Below are positions 21,017 to 28,038 of a stretch of DNA of 28,038 nucleotides, in pieces. Each line of letters starts with the position of its first letter. Position 1 is the stretch's first letter. The position numbers and the translations under genes are program-made. Source of the stretch: WJKP01 sp964531215 (GTDB lineage Bacteria; Patescibacteriota; Patescibacteriia; CAIXNZ01); the NCBI GenBank assembly GCA_964531215.1, contig CAZHFK010000011.1:1-28038 (forward strand), written 5' to 3'. The notes beneath the pieces are model-generated. The model saw only the letters and a program-made list of their open reading frames with translations, was not told the origin of the DNA and made no database searches.

Positions 21017-21263
21017 TACCAATAATGAAAATAAAAATAATAAAGATAAACAAATAAATTTATTAGCCGTTATCGGAATATTTATTATCGGTGTGCTAAT
21101 AGCTACCAATATGTTTACTTTTATTTATATTGATAATATCAATAATCAATTATTGGAAATAAATAAAGAAATAAAAAATTTACAAGCTGATGATGTGGCT
21201 TTAGCCCAGACCATTAATAACTTATATTCACAATTAGAAGCCTTTGGCGTTATTAATAAATAA
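21000..21263 (+). CDS. Small membrane-anchored coiled-coil protein, start uncertain
   Basis: The frame encodes a polar Asn/Lys-rich N-terminus, one membrane helix (INLLAVIGIFIIGVLIATNMFTFIYI) and a coiled-coil tail (DNINNQLLEINKEIKNLQAD) ending in LYSQLEAFGVINK. No family is recognised. The frame has no ATG before the helix. GTG 21000, which overlaps the helicase stop, is the best in-frame start; the open frame extends further into the helicase gene but without meaning. A TATAAT at 21012-21017 precedes an ATG at 21025, but that ATG is in another phase and stops after ten codons. A frameshift or a one-base assembly error in the A-rich stretch 21028-21052 would join it to this frame. The next gene follows after 8 bp. 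Confidence 0.6.
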   Translation: MNLRYNTNNENKNNKDKQINLLAVIGIFIIGVLIATNMFTFIYIDNINNQLLEINKEIKNLQADDVALAQTINNLYSQLEAFGVINK

Positions 21264-21271
21264 ATTTTGAT

Positions 21272-21562
21272 ATGCAACATATTAAATCACTTTTAAATAA
21301 AAGAGTTAAAGAAAATGGGATTGATAAAAATGTCAATATTTCATTGATTATTGAAAAATTTAATCAAATTATTAAATCTGAATTTGGTGATAATATTATT
21401 AAAAAATTAAAGCCTCTTTATATAAAAAATCGTCAATTATACGTGGCTTGTCTGAGTTCTATTGTCACTCAGGAGCTTGTTTTAAATAAGCAAAAAATAA
21501 TCTCTTCTTTAAATAAAGAATTTCCAGGAACAGTAATTGACGATATAAAATTTAATATTTAA
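21272..21562 (+). CDS. DciA-type (DUF721) protein, putative helicase-loading factor
   Basis: The 96-aa protein matches the DUF721/DciA domain. An N-terminal helix with IISLIIEKFNQ-like pattern (ISLIIEKFNQIIKSEFG) leads to LYVACLSSIVTQELVLNKQKI, then LNKEFPGTVIDDIKFNI, the typical strand-helix-strand ending. DciA proteins help load the replicative helicase DnaB in bacteria lacking DnaC/DnaI. No C-terminal tail is present, which is usual for short versions. The call is by pattern and not by catalytic residues. It lies between a membrane coiled-coil gene and another membrane gene, in a run that leads to proS. Confidence 0.7.
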   Translation: MQHIKSLLNKRVKENGIDKNVNISLIIEKFNQIIKSEFGDNIIKKLKPLYIKNRQLYVACLSSIVTQELVLNKQKIISSLNKEFPGTVIDDIKFNI

Positions 21563-21568
21563 GACTAG

Positions 21569-21597
21569 TTGCCAAAATCAGGAAAATTTGCTAAAGT
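21569..21597 (+). promoter_or_regulatory. Possible promoter of the membrane protein/proS/mre run
   Basis: TTGCCA (21569-21574) and TAAAGT (21592-21597) are separated by 17 bp, with an extended -10 TG at 21589-21590. Transcription would start near 21604, which favours ATG 21633 over TTG 21588 as the start of the next gene. Confidence 0.45.
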
Positions 21598-21632
21598 TAA
21601 GATACATTTTTAAAAACTTAATATTATTAAGT

Positions 21633-22025
21633 ATGTCTTTGCGTAGTTATATTTTTTTAATGTTATTGGCTACAATTGCTTGTTTTTTAGCTTTTTTAGC
21701 TGTAATTTATTTTTTTGATCCGTTTGCCGGTGGCATTTGGGCATTATTATTTTTTTATTTAAGTTTATTTTTAACATTAATTGGCAGTTTTTCCATTTTT
21801 GGTCTTTTTGTTAGATTAATTTTTACCAAAGAAAAATTAGTTTTAAAAAAGGTTATCATTTCTTTTCGTCAGGCGATTTGGTTTTCATTATTAATTATTA
21901 TCAGTTTACACCTAAAAAGTCTTGATTTATTAGTTTGGAAAAATATTATTTTATTAATTTTAGCTTTTACTTTATTGGAATTATTTTTTATGAGTTATAA
22001 AACTAAACCGAGTTTAAAAATATGA
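21633..22025 (+). CDS. Multi-span membrane protein of unknown function
   Basis: The 130-aa protein starts MSLRSYIFLMLLATIACFLAF and has about four hydrophobic spans (roughly residues 5-25, 32-55, 72-92 and 100-120). The end, MSYKTKPSLKI, is basic. ATG 21633 is preferred; the frame is open to TTG 21588, but that codon lies inside the predicted promoter. A short palindrome, ACTTAATATTATTAAGT (21617-21633), abuts the start codon. The stop overlaps the proS start by four bases (ATGA), so the genes are translationally coupled. No family is recognised; genes of this shape before proS may be a conserved pair, but that cannot be judged here. Confidence 0.75.
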   Translation: MSLRSYIFLMLLATIACFLAFLAVIYFFDPFAGGIWALLFFYLSLFLTLIGSFSIFGLFVRLIFTKEKLVLKKVIISFRQAIWFSLLIIISLHLKSLDLLVWKNIILLILAFTLLELFFMSYKTKPSLKI

Positions 22026-23278
22026 GACAATCTTTTTTATTAACCAAAACAAAAAAACAAATAGAAGAAGATGAAAAAAGTTTGAATGCCGCATTATTAA
22101 TCAGAGCTGGTTTTATTGATAAATTAACTGCCGGAGTTTATACTTATTTACCTTTAGGGTTTAGGGTTTTGGCTAAAATTGAAAATATAATTAGAGAAGA
22201 AATGGATCAAATTGGCGGGCAGGAGATTTTAATGCCGGCTTTAACTCCCAAACAAAATTGGGAAAAAACCAATCGCTGGGAAGGTTTTGACGCTTTATTT
22301 AAATTACAGGGGCATGATAATAAAGAATACGCCTTGGGTGCTACGCATGAAGAAGTTGTCACGCCTTTGGTTAAAAAATTCATTTTTTCCTATAAGGATC
22401 TTCCCAAATATGTTTATCAGATACAAGATAAATTTCGCAATGAACCAAGAGCAAAATCCGGCTTGTTGCGCGGTAGGGAATTTTTAATGAAAGATTTATA
22501 TTCATTTCACAAGGATGAAGCAGATTTAAATGATTATTATGAAAAAGTTAAAAAGGCTTATTTTAATATTTTTGATAGATTAAGTTTGAAGGATTTGACT
22601 TATTGGACTTTTGCTTCAGGCGGTGCTTTTACAAAATATTCTCATGAATTTCAAACAGTCGCTGATAATGGTGAAGATATTATTTATATTTGTGAAAATT
22701 GCAATTTGGCTTATAATAAAGAAATAATCAGTGAAATAAAAGAATGCGAGGAATGCAAAACAGCTAAAGATAAATTTAAAGAAGCCAGTGCCACTGAAAC
22801 AGGTAATATTTTTAAATTAGGTAATCGTTTTTCTAAGGATTTTGGTTTTAATTATATAGATAAAAATGGCCAGAAAAAAGATGTTATTATGGGTTGTTAT
22901 GGTATTGGTTTAAGCCGACTTATGGCGACTTTGGTTGAGGTAAATAATGATGCAAAAGGTATTATTTGGCCAATCAATGTTGCGCCTTATCAAGTTCATT
23001 TACTGGTATTGACAGATGATAAAAAACTTGTCAAAAAAACCGAAGATATTTATAATGAATTAACTCAAGCTGGCTACGAAGTTTTATTTGATGATCGTTT
23101 GGAATCTCCGGGTATAAAATTAAATGACGCTGATTTAATAGGCTTACCGGTTAGATTAGTAATTAGTGAAAAAACTATGGTTAAGGCTAGTGTTGAATTT
23201 AAGAAACGTGATAATGATAATATTGAATTAATTAAATTTGAGCAAATTGTTAAATATTTAAAAGATAATTTGAAATAA
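22022..23278 (+). CDS. proS: Prolyl-tRNA synthetase without the INS editing domain
   Basis: This class II synthetase charges tRNA-Pro. The 418-aa protein has motif 1 (LTAGVYTYLPLGFRVL...GGQEILMPAL), motif 2 (FRNEPRAKSGLLRGREFLMKD) and motif 3 (MGCYGIGLSRLMA). The C-terminal anticodon-binding domain runs from IWPINVAPYQVHLL. Bacterial-type ProRS is normally about 570 aa because an INS domain that deacylates Ala-tRNA-Pro lies between motifs 2 and 3. Here that place holds only a short stretch with Cys224-x2-Cys227 and Cys242-x2-Cys245, a possible zinc ribbon. Cis-editing is therefore absent. The ATGA overlap couples it to the membrane protein upstream, and mreB starts one base after the stop. 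Confidence 0.96.
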   Translation: MRQSFLLTKTKKQIEEDEKSLNAALLIRAGFIDKLTAGVYTYLPLGFRVLAKIENIIREEMDQIGGQEILMPALTPKQNWEKTNRWEGFDALFKLQGHDNKEYALGATHEEVVTPLVKKFIFSYKDLPKYVYQIQDKFRNEPRAKSGLLRGREFLMKDLYSFHKDEADLNDYYEKVKKAYFNIFDRLSLKDLTYWTFASGGAFTKYSHEFQTVADNGEDIIYICENCNLAYNKEIISEIKECEECKTAKDKFKEASATETGNIFKLGNRFSKDFGFNYIDKNGQKKDVIMGCYGIGLSRLMATLVEVNNDAKGIIWPINVAPYQVHLLVLTDDKKLVKKTEDIYNELTQAGYEVLFDDRLESPGIKLNDADLIGLPVRLVISEKTMVKASVEFKKRDNDNIELIKFEQIVKYLKDNLK

Positions 23279-23279
23279 T

Positions 23280-24332
23280 ATGATATTTGACCGCATATTA
23301 GGCAGATTTTCACAAGATATTGGTATTGATTTGGGTACTGCTAATACTTTGGTTTATGTTAAAGATAAAGGAATTGTAATTAATGAACCTTCAGTGGTTG
23401 CAATTAATGTAAGAAATGACCAAATTTTGGCTGTTGGTGATGAAGCCAGAAAAATGATTGGTAAAACACCGGCTCATATTACTGCTATTCGGCCATTGGT
23501 TGATGGAGTTATTTCTGATTTTGAAGTTACGGAAAAAATGTTAAAATATTTTATTGATAAAACTCATCGAGAAGGTTTTTATTTATTGCCTAGACCCCGG
23601 GTTGTGATTGGTATTCCTTTGGATGTCACTGAAGTAGAAAAAAAGGCTGTAGAAGACGCAGCAATTTCAGCCGGTGCCAGGGAGGTTTATTTGGTAGAAG
23701 AGTCTATGGCAGCCGCCATTGGTTGCCGGCTGCCAATAGAAGATGCCTTGGGCAATATGGTAGTTGATATCGGTGGTGGTACAGCAGAGATTTCAATCAT
23801 CTCTTTAGGCGGTATAGTTACCTGGAAGACTATCAAAATAGCCGGTGATGAGATGAACAAAAATATTATCCAATATGCTAGAAATAAATTTAATTTGCTT
23901 TTAGGTGAAAGAGTGGCTGAGAGTATTAAAATGAAAGTCGGTTCAGCCGTTGAATTAAAGCAGCCCTTAGAAACTCAAATGCGTGGTAGAGATTTGGTGT
24001 CCGGCTTACCCAAAGAAATTATTGTTAATGACGAGCAGATTAGGGAAGCATTAGCTAAATCAATAAGAGCAATAATTGATAATATTAAAGCAACCTTAGA
24101 AGTTACGCCGCCGGAATTGGTGGCTGATATTTATGAAAGAGGAATCCTTTTAACTGGCGGAGGTTCCTTATTAAAGGGTTTAGATAAAGCGATATCTAGA
24201 GCTACTCAAATTCCCGTTTATGTTGCCGATGACCCTTTAACGGCGGTAGTTAGGGGTACTGGTTATTTATTGGATGATTTAGATTTGTTAAAGAAAATAA
24301 CTTCTTCCGCATCACAAGAAGATGATTTATAA
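23280..24332 (+). CDS. mreB: Rod-shape-determining actin homologue MreB
   Basis: MreB polymerises under the membrane and guides wall elongation. The 350-aa protein has the actin-fold ATPase motifs: phosphate 1 DIGIDLGTANTLVYV at 13-27, connect 1, phosphate 2 VVDIGGGTAEISIISLGG, and the adenosine motif ILLTGGGSLLKGL. VYLVEESMAAAIGC is the typical MreB segment. The N-terminal MIFDRILGRFSQ can form an amphipathic membrane-binding helix. The gene follows proS by one base and leads mreC, mreD and PBP2, which implies a rod-like or elongating cell with peptidoglycan. Confidence 0.97.
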   Translation: MIFDRILGRFSQDIGIDLGTANTLVYVKDKGIVINEPSVVAINVRNDQILAVGDEARKMIGKTPAHITAIRPLVDGVISDFEVTEKMLKYFIDKTHREGFYLLPRPRVVIGIPLDVTEVEKKAVEDAAISAGAREVYLVEESMAAAIGCRLPIEDALGNMVVDIGGGTAEISIISLGGIVTWKTIKIAGDEMNKNIIQYARNKFNLLLGERVAESIKMKVGSAVELKQPLETQMRGRDLVSGLPKEIIVNDEQIREALAKSIRAIIDNIKATLEVTPPELVADIYERGILLTGGGSLLKGLDKAISRATQIPVYVADDPLTAVVRGTGYLLDDLDLLKKITSSASQEDDL

Positions 24333-24337
24333 TATGT

Positions 24338-25156
24338 ATGATTGAAAAAAGAAAAAATCGTAAAATAAAAATTTATATTTTAGCAGTTATTATACTGCTT
24401 ATTTTTTTCTATTACTTGGGATTTTTGGCTAAACCAGAATATTATACTTTAAGAGTTGTAACTGATTTACAGCATAAAACTTATACTTTTTTAACCAAAT
24501 TAAGATTTTCTTTTATTAATTACCAAGAAGCACAGGCTTTTAAAAGCGAGAACGAGAAGTTAAAAAGTGAACTGAATCAACTAATTTATGAAAATAGCCA
24601 ATTAAAATCTTATAAGTTGGAAAACGAAAAATTAAAAGAGCTTTTGAATTATTTTCAAGAAAATGAGTTTGATTATTTAACGGCCCAAATTATTGGCAGA
24701 GATATGGATAAAGATAATACCTTTTTAATCAATATGGGAAGCCAGCAAGGAATTAAAGAAGGATATCCGGTAGTCGTTGATAATGGTATAATCATTGGTA
24801 AAATAATTGCAGTAAAGGATAATTTGGCTACTGTTTTACTTGTTACTGATAATTTAAGTCAATTAGCAATCAGTACAATTGAAACAAATAAAACAACCGG
24901 TTTGGCTCAAGGTGAATTTGGTTTAAGCGTTAAAGTGGATTTAATACCACAAGATTTAGATATTAATGAAAATGATTTAATAATTACTTCTGGTTTAGAA
25001 AAAAATGTTCCCAGGGGCCTAATTTTGGGTAAAGTCAACAGGATAATTAGCCATGAAAATGATTTATTTAAATCAGTGACCATTAGTCCTTTGGTTGATT
25101 ATGAAGAAATAACGTTTTTAAGTGTTATAATCCCTAAATTTTCTAAAAATGATTAA
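24338..25156 (+). CDS. mreC: Rod-shape-determining protein MreC
   Basis: The 272-aa protein has one N-terminal membrane helix (about residues 10-30). A coiled coil follows at about 62-108 (KSENEKLKSELNQLIYENSQ). The periplasmic-side beta domain contains AQIIGRDMDKDNTFLINMGSQQGIKEGYPVV and the pattern ITSGLEKNVPRGLILGKV, both typical of MreC. It links the MreB filament to PBP2. The gene begins 5 bp after mreB and overlaps mreD by eight bases. Confidence 0.94.
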   Translation: MIEKRKNRKIKIYILAVIILLIFFYYLGFLAKPEYYTLRVVTDLQHKTYTFLTKLRFSFINYQEAQAFKSENEKLKSELNQLIYENSQLKSYKLENEKLKELLNYFQENEFDYLTAQIIGRDMDKDNTFLINMGSQQGIKEGYPVVVDNGIIIGKIIAVKDNLATVLLVTDNLSQLAISTIETNKTTGLAQGEFGLSVKVDLIPQDLDINENDLIITSGLEKNVPRGLILGKVNRIISHENDLFKSVTISPLVDYEEITFLSVIIPKFSKND

Positions 25157-25673
25157 ATATTTATATTATTTATTTTTATCCTTTTTTTTGGTTTTGATCC
25201 AGCAAAGTTTTTTGAGTGCTTTGGGAATTTTAAGTGATTTGAATTTATTATTGGTTTTTTTAATTTTTGTTACAATAACTTGGGGGTTTAATTTGGGTTT
25301 TATCTTTGCGATTTTTATCGGGCTTTTTTTAAGTATTTATTCATTTCTGCCAATCGGCAGTTTTATCGCAATTTTTTTATTAGTTTTATTGTCGGTCAAT
25401 TTTTTATATAAAAATGTTTTTATTAATTTATCTTTTAATACAAGCTTGATACTGGTTTCTTTGTCAACTTTGTTTTATTTTATATTTATTGTTTTATTTT
25501 CATTTTTGTTTTATTTGTTTAATTTATCTAATATTTATATAACAATGGATAGGCTTTTGTTAGATTCTTTTGTGAGACAAATAATTTTAAATTTAAGTTT
25601 AATGGCTTTAATTTTTATTATTGCCAAAATTACTTATAAAAGATTAAATTTGGCTTTTTTAATAAAGACATGA
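25149..25673 (+). CDS. mreD: Rod-shape-determining membrane protein MreD
   Basis: The 174-aa protein is almost entirely hydrophobic, with five to six spans. An opening LVLIQQSFLSALGILSDLNLLLVFLIF resembles the MreD start, where a polar LxxLG-hPDLxLhh pattern occurs. The overlap with mreC (8 bases) and with the PBP2 gene (ATGA, 4 bases) places it in the standard mreBCD-mrdA order. Sequence conservation in this family is low, so position is a large part of the evidence. Confidence 0.88.
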   Translation: MIKYLYYLFLSFFLVLIQQSFLSALGILSDLNLLLVFLIFVTITWGFNLGFIFAIFIGLFLSIYSFLPIGSFIAIFLLVLLSVNFLYKNVFINLSFNTSLILVSLSTLFYFIFIVLFSFLFYLFNLSNIYITMDRLLLDSFVRQIILNLSLMALIFIIAKITYKRLNLAFLIKT

Positions 25674-27598
25674 AATCACTTTTTATTAAAAGAAAACATA
25701 AAAAATCCCAAGAAATTGAAGAAGATTTTTTTTATAATGATGAATTTAATACGGAAACTTCTGATAATTATAAAAGTGACGATAAATTTTTGGGTAAGCA
25801 TTTATCTGAAAAAAAGATAAACATATTTTTAATTTTAATTTTTTTAGGCTTAAGCTCATTATTTGTCAGGGCATTTCAATTACAGGTAGTTAAAGGTGAA
25901 CATTATACTCAATTAGCAGAAATAAACAGAACAATAGAAAAACCGGTATTGGCAGCAAGAGGTTTGATTTATGATAAGAATAAGCAACCATTGGTTAAAA
26001 ATGTGCCTATTTTTGATGCTTTGATTTTACCTAGAGATTTAAGTTTAAATACAGAAAAACGCACTGAGCAAATTGAATTAATCAGCCAGGTAATTAACCA
26101 GGATAAAAATAAAATAACCAAATTACTTAATGATTATCCTAAAAATTTTAAATATTTTTTAACAATTAGGGAAAACATTGATTACCAAGACGCGCTTTTG
26201 TTAAAAATTAAAGCGCAACAAATTCCTGGTTTATATATAGAGACCAGAAATCAAAGGGAATATAAAAATGCGATTGATTTTTCTCATGTTTTGGGTTATT
26301 TGGGGAAAATCACAGAAGCAGAACTTGAAAAATATGATAGTGATTATTTATTAAATGATTATATTGGTAAGACTGGCTTGGAATTAGCTTATGAAGATGT
26401 TTTAAGAGGCGAATACGGTAAAAAGCGTGTAGAGGTGGATGTTTTGGGGCAGGAAAGAAAAGTACTTTATTATGAAAAGCCTCAAAGTGGTAAGAATTTA
26501 GTTTTGAGTGTTGATAAAAATGTTCAAAAAAAGGTTAGAGAGATATTAAATAATCATTTAAACAGATTAAATAAAAAAAGAGCCAGCTTGGTTATGTTGA
26601 ATCCGCAAAATGGGGAAATACTGGCATTGGTTGGGTTGCCTGATTTTGATAATAATTTATTTGCTAAAGGCATATCCAGTCAAGATTATAAGCAATTAAT
26701 AGAAAATGAAGATCGTCCTTTATTTAATCGGTCTATAAAAGGGGAATATCCATCGGGTTCAACAATTAAGCCTGTTGTAGCAGCCGGCGCATTGGATCAA
26801 GGTATTATTACTGATAGAACTAGTTTTATGAGTACAGGCGGACTTTGGTTATATGATCGCTGGTTTTTTCCTGATTGGGCAGCTGGTGGACATGGTTTAA
26901 CTAATGTTTATAAAGCCATTGCCTGGTCAGTTAATACTTATTTTTATATTATTGGCGGCGGGTATGAAGATTTTCATGGCCTAGGTGTTGAGGGTTTTAA
27001 AAAATATTATAATTTATTTGGTTTAGGTCAAAAAACCGGCATTGATTTAATTGGTGAAGAAGATGGCTTAGTGCCTGATCCTGATTGGAAAAAGAAAACA
27101 AAAGATGAAGAATGGTATATTGGCGATACTTATCATATTGCTATTGGCCAAGGTGATTTATTGGTAACGCCTTTACAGGTCGCTAATTTTACTTCTGTTT
27201 TTGCTAATGGCGGTACATTGTATAAACCCCATTTGGTTAAAGAAATATTTTCCAATCAAAATGAATCCGATAAAAATGCCCCCGAAGTTTTAAGGGATGA
27301 TTTTATTGATCAAGCTAATTTAAATATAGTTAAGCAGGCAATGCGTCAAACTGTGACAAATGGCAGTGCTCAATATTTAAATAATTTAAACTTTGCGGTA
27401 TCTGGTAAAACCGGTACGGCTCAATGGCGTAAAGATAAAGATAATCATGCCTGGTTCACCGGATTTGCGCCTTATGATAATCCAGAAGTAGTAATTACTG
27501 TTTTAGTTGAAGAAGTTGGGGGGGGGAGCCAGGTTAGTGTACCAATTGCTTATGATGTTTTAAATTGGTATTTTAATGATTATTTACAAAATGACTAA
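25670..27598 (+). CDS. mrdA: Penicillin-binding protein 2 (elongation transpeptidase)
   Basis: This class B PBP cross-links peptidoglycan during elongation. The 642-aa protein has a charged cytoplasmic tail of about 48 residues and one membrane span (about 50-68). The dimerisation domain includes AARGLIYDKNKQPLVKN, and the transpeptidase domain carries SxxK at Ser364-Lys367 (PSGSTIKP), SVN at 420-422 and KTG at 580-582 (SGKTGTAQW). The HALGYLG-like DFSHVLGYLGKI segment and GLELAYEDVLRGEYG are typical of PBP2. The usual partner rodA does not follow; a degraded cupin gene lies there instead. No terminator was recognised after the stop. Confidence 0.95.
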   Translation: MKSLFIKRKHKKSQEIEEDFFYNDEFNTETSDNYKSDDKFLGKHLSEKKINIFLILIFLGLSSLFVRAFQLQVVKGEHYTQLAEINRTIEKPVLAARGLIYDKNKQPLVKNVPIFDALILPRDLSLNTEKRTEQIELISQVINQDKNKITKLLNDYPKNFKYFLTIRENIDYQDALLLKIKAQQIPGLYIETRNQREYKNAIDFSHVLGYLGKITEAELEKYDSDYLLNDYIGKTGLELAYEDVLRGEYGKKRVEVDVLGQERKVLYYEKPQSGKNLVLSVDKNVQKKVREILNNHLNRLNKKRASLVMLNPQNGEILALVGLPDFDNNLFAKGISSQDYKQLIENEDRPLFNRSIKGEYPSGSTIKPVVAAGALDQGIITDRTSFMSTGGLWLYDRWFFPDWAAGGHGLTNVYKAIAWSVNTYFYIIGGGYEDFHGLGVEGFKKYYNLFGLGQKTGIDLIGEEDGLVPDPDWKKKTKDEEWYIGDTYHIAIGQGDLLVTPLQVANFTSVFANGGTLYKPHLVKEIFSNQNESDKNAPEVLRDDFIDQANLNIVKQAMRQTVTNGSAQYLNNLNFAVSGKTGTAQWRKDKDNHAWFTGFAPYDNPEVVITVLVEEVGGGSQVSVPIAYDVLNWYFNDYLQND

Positions 27599-27611
27599 TA
27601 ATTTGTAAATT

Positions 27612-27894
27612 ATGGATTTGAAAAAAATAAAAATTTTAAAAGATGATGCAAGGGGTATAATGTATGATTGTGATAAATTGAATTTTATTGAAAGAAAAAG
27701 GGACAATAAGCGCAGATCATAAACATATTGATCCAGAAATTTTATATTTATTAAAGGGTGAAATTAAAATAATTATTGGCGAAGATGAACAAAAATTAAA
27801 TCCCCAGTAAAAAATTGGAATTACTGCTAATCAATATCATAAAATTATTGCACTTACGGATATAATTATTTTAGAAAATAGGGAATTAGAATAG
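27612..27894 (+). pseudogene. Cupin-domain pseudogene (frameshift plus nonsense)
   Basis: The DNA after PBP2 encodes a recognisable small cupin broken twice. From ATG 27612 the frame reads MDLKKIKILKDDARGIMYDC and runs to TAA 27720-27722. About 27695-27702, in a run of A and G, sense moves to the +1 phase and continues GTISADHKHIDPEILYLLKG, with the metal-binding HxH and the conserved E...LxG of cupin motif 1, then EIKIIIGEDEQKLNPQ. TAA 27808-27810 interrupts where PGD normally stands. Past it the same frame reads KIGITANQYHKIIALTDIII, which contains the motif 2 His, and stops at TAG 27892. Two separate lesions make decay more likely than one sequencing error. Its intact ancestor was about 93 aa. 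Confidence 0.75.
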
Positions 27895-27928
27895 ATAAAA
27901 ATTTATCAGATTTATAGATTAGTATATA

Positions 27929-27937
27929 TGTGGATAA
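27929..27937 (-). promoter_or_regulatory. DnaA-box-like site before the right-edge promoter
   Basis: TGTGGATAA, identical to the site at 296-304 and complementary to TTATCCACA, ends four bases before the -35 element at 27942. The arrangement repeats that at the left end of the window. Confidence 0.4.
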
Positions 27938-27941
27938 AGGC

Positions 27942-27970
27942 TTGACGATTTTTTATTGTTTTGTTATTTT
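27942..27970 (+). promoter_or_regulatory. Promoter reading out of the window
   Basis: TTGACG (27942-27947) and TATTTT (27965-27970) are separated by 17 bp; TATAAC at 27971 is an alternative -10. No gene begins before the window end at 28038, so the target lies beyond it. The remaining bases, 27978-28038, show no recognisable feature. Confidence 0.55.
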
Positions 27971-28038
27971 TATAACATTGTTTAAAAATTGTTACAATTG
28001 CAGCAATTAGGGTTACATTTGGGATTTCGTTCACATGT

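Noticed and set aside
20858..21109. 83-aa minus-strand open frame at the end of the helicase gene
   Set aside because: It is antisense to the Fe-S nuclease end and the small coiled-coil gene, with no recognisable features.
1..28038. tRNA, rRNA, CRISPR arrays and transposases
   Set aside because: No cloverleaf-like segment, direct-repeat array or transposase motif was recognised in the intergenic regions. This was by eye only; a tRNA/CRISPR scan would settle it.

Overview
This 28 kb window looks like a chromosomal segment from a Patescibacteria (Candidate Phyla Radiation) genome. The evidence is the low GC content, the A/T-biased codon use, the compact tail-to-head genes, the shortened versions of housekeeping proteins (RsmI without its C-terminal extension, a 132-aa ATP synthase delta, a ProRS without an editing domain) and the near absence of Shine-Dalgarno sequences in front of housekeeping genes. 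TGA ends genes such as rnhB and the alpha/beta hydrolase, so the UGA-glycine code of Gracilibacteria/Absconditabacteria is not in use. The exact lineage is not decidable from sequence reading alone.

Layout. (1) 1-498: a cut-off tyrosine-phosphatase-like tail whose first ~60 bases are anomalously GC-rich, a GC-rich perfect hairpin, then a promoter, a 35-aa cysteine-rich mini-protein and a terminator. (2) 572-5499: a housekeeping run: rsmI, an SGNH-fold protein lacking its catalytic serine, metG, a CvpA-like membrane protein, tatD and rnhB. (3) 5501-12325: a DnaA-box-like site, a promoter, an attenuator-like hairpin and a complete F-type ATP synthase operon (atpZ/I-B-E-F-H-A-G-D-C). Its c subunit carries the two-carboxylate motif described for Na+-driven rotors, and atpE is flanked by stem-loops on both sides. 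(4) 12347-12751: a self-contained transcription unit for a 105-aa basic protein of unknown function. (5) 12774-15232: rlmN, facing a degenerate GGDEF-domain gene and a 76-aa gene across a bidirectional terminator. (6) 15246-17905: an accessory cassette of alpha/beta hydrolase, CrtC/AttH-type lipocalin-like protein, lipoprotein and 42-aa membrane mini-protein, ending in a GC-rich palindromic islet. (7) 18020-27598: a UvrD-like helicase fused to an Fe-S PD-(D/E)XK nuclease, two small genes including a DciA-type protein, a membrane protein, proS and the cell-shape cluster mreB-mreC-mreD-PBP2. (8) 27612-27894: a cupin pseudogene. Another DnaA-box-plus-promoter then points out of the window.

How the genes work together. 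The genes cover protein synthesis (metG, proS, rsmI, rlmN), DNA and RNA-primer maintenance (rnhB, tatD, uvrD-nuclease, dciA), membrane energetics (ATP synthase, probably Na+-coupled and possibly running as an ATP-driven pump in a fermenter) and wall elongation (mreBCD/PBP2).

The most unusual signal is a 30-bp GC-rich palindrome sitting in frame inside tatD, adding exactly ten codons. Other GC-rich palindromes lie in intergenic DNA at 261-286 and 17833-17905, which suggests a small mobile or dispersed palindromic element that can also insert into proteins. A second theme is two translation-initiation styles: strong Shine-Dalgarno sites occur only before three small unknown genes, while several main genes have a -10 box placed so that transcription would begin at the start codon. 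No tRNA, rRNA, CRISPR array or insertion sequence was seen. No database search was run.
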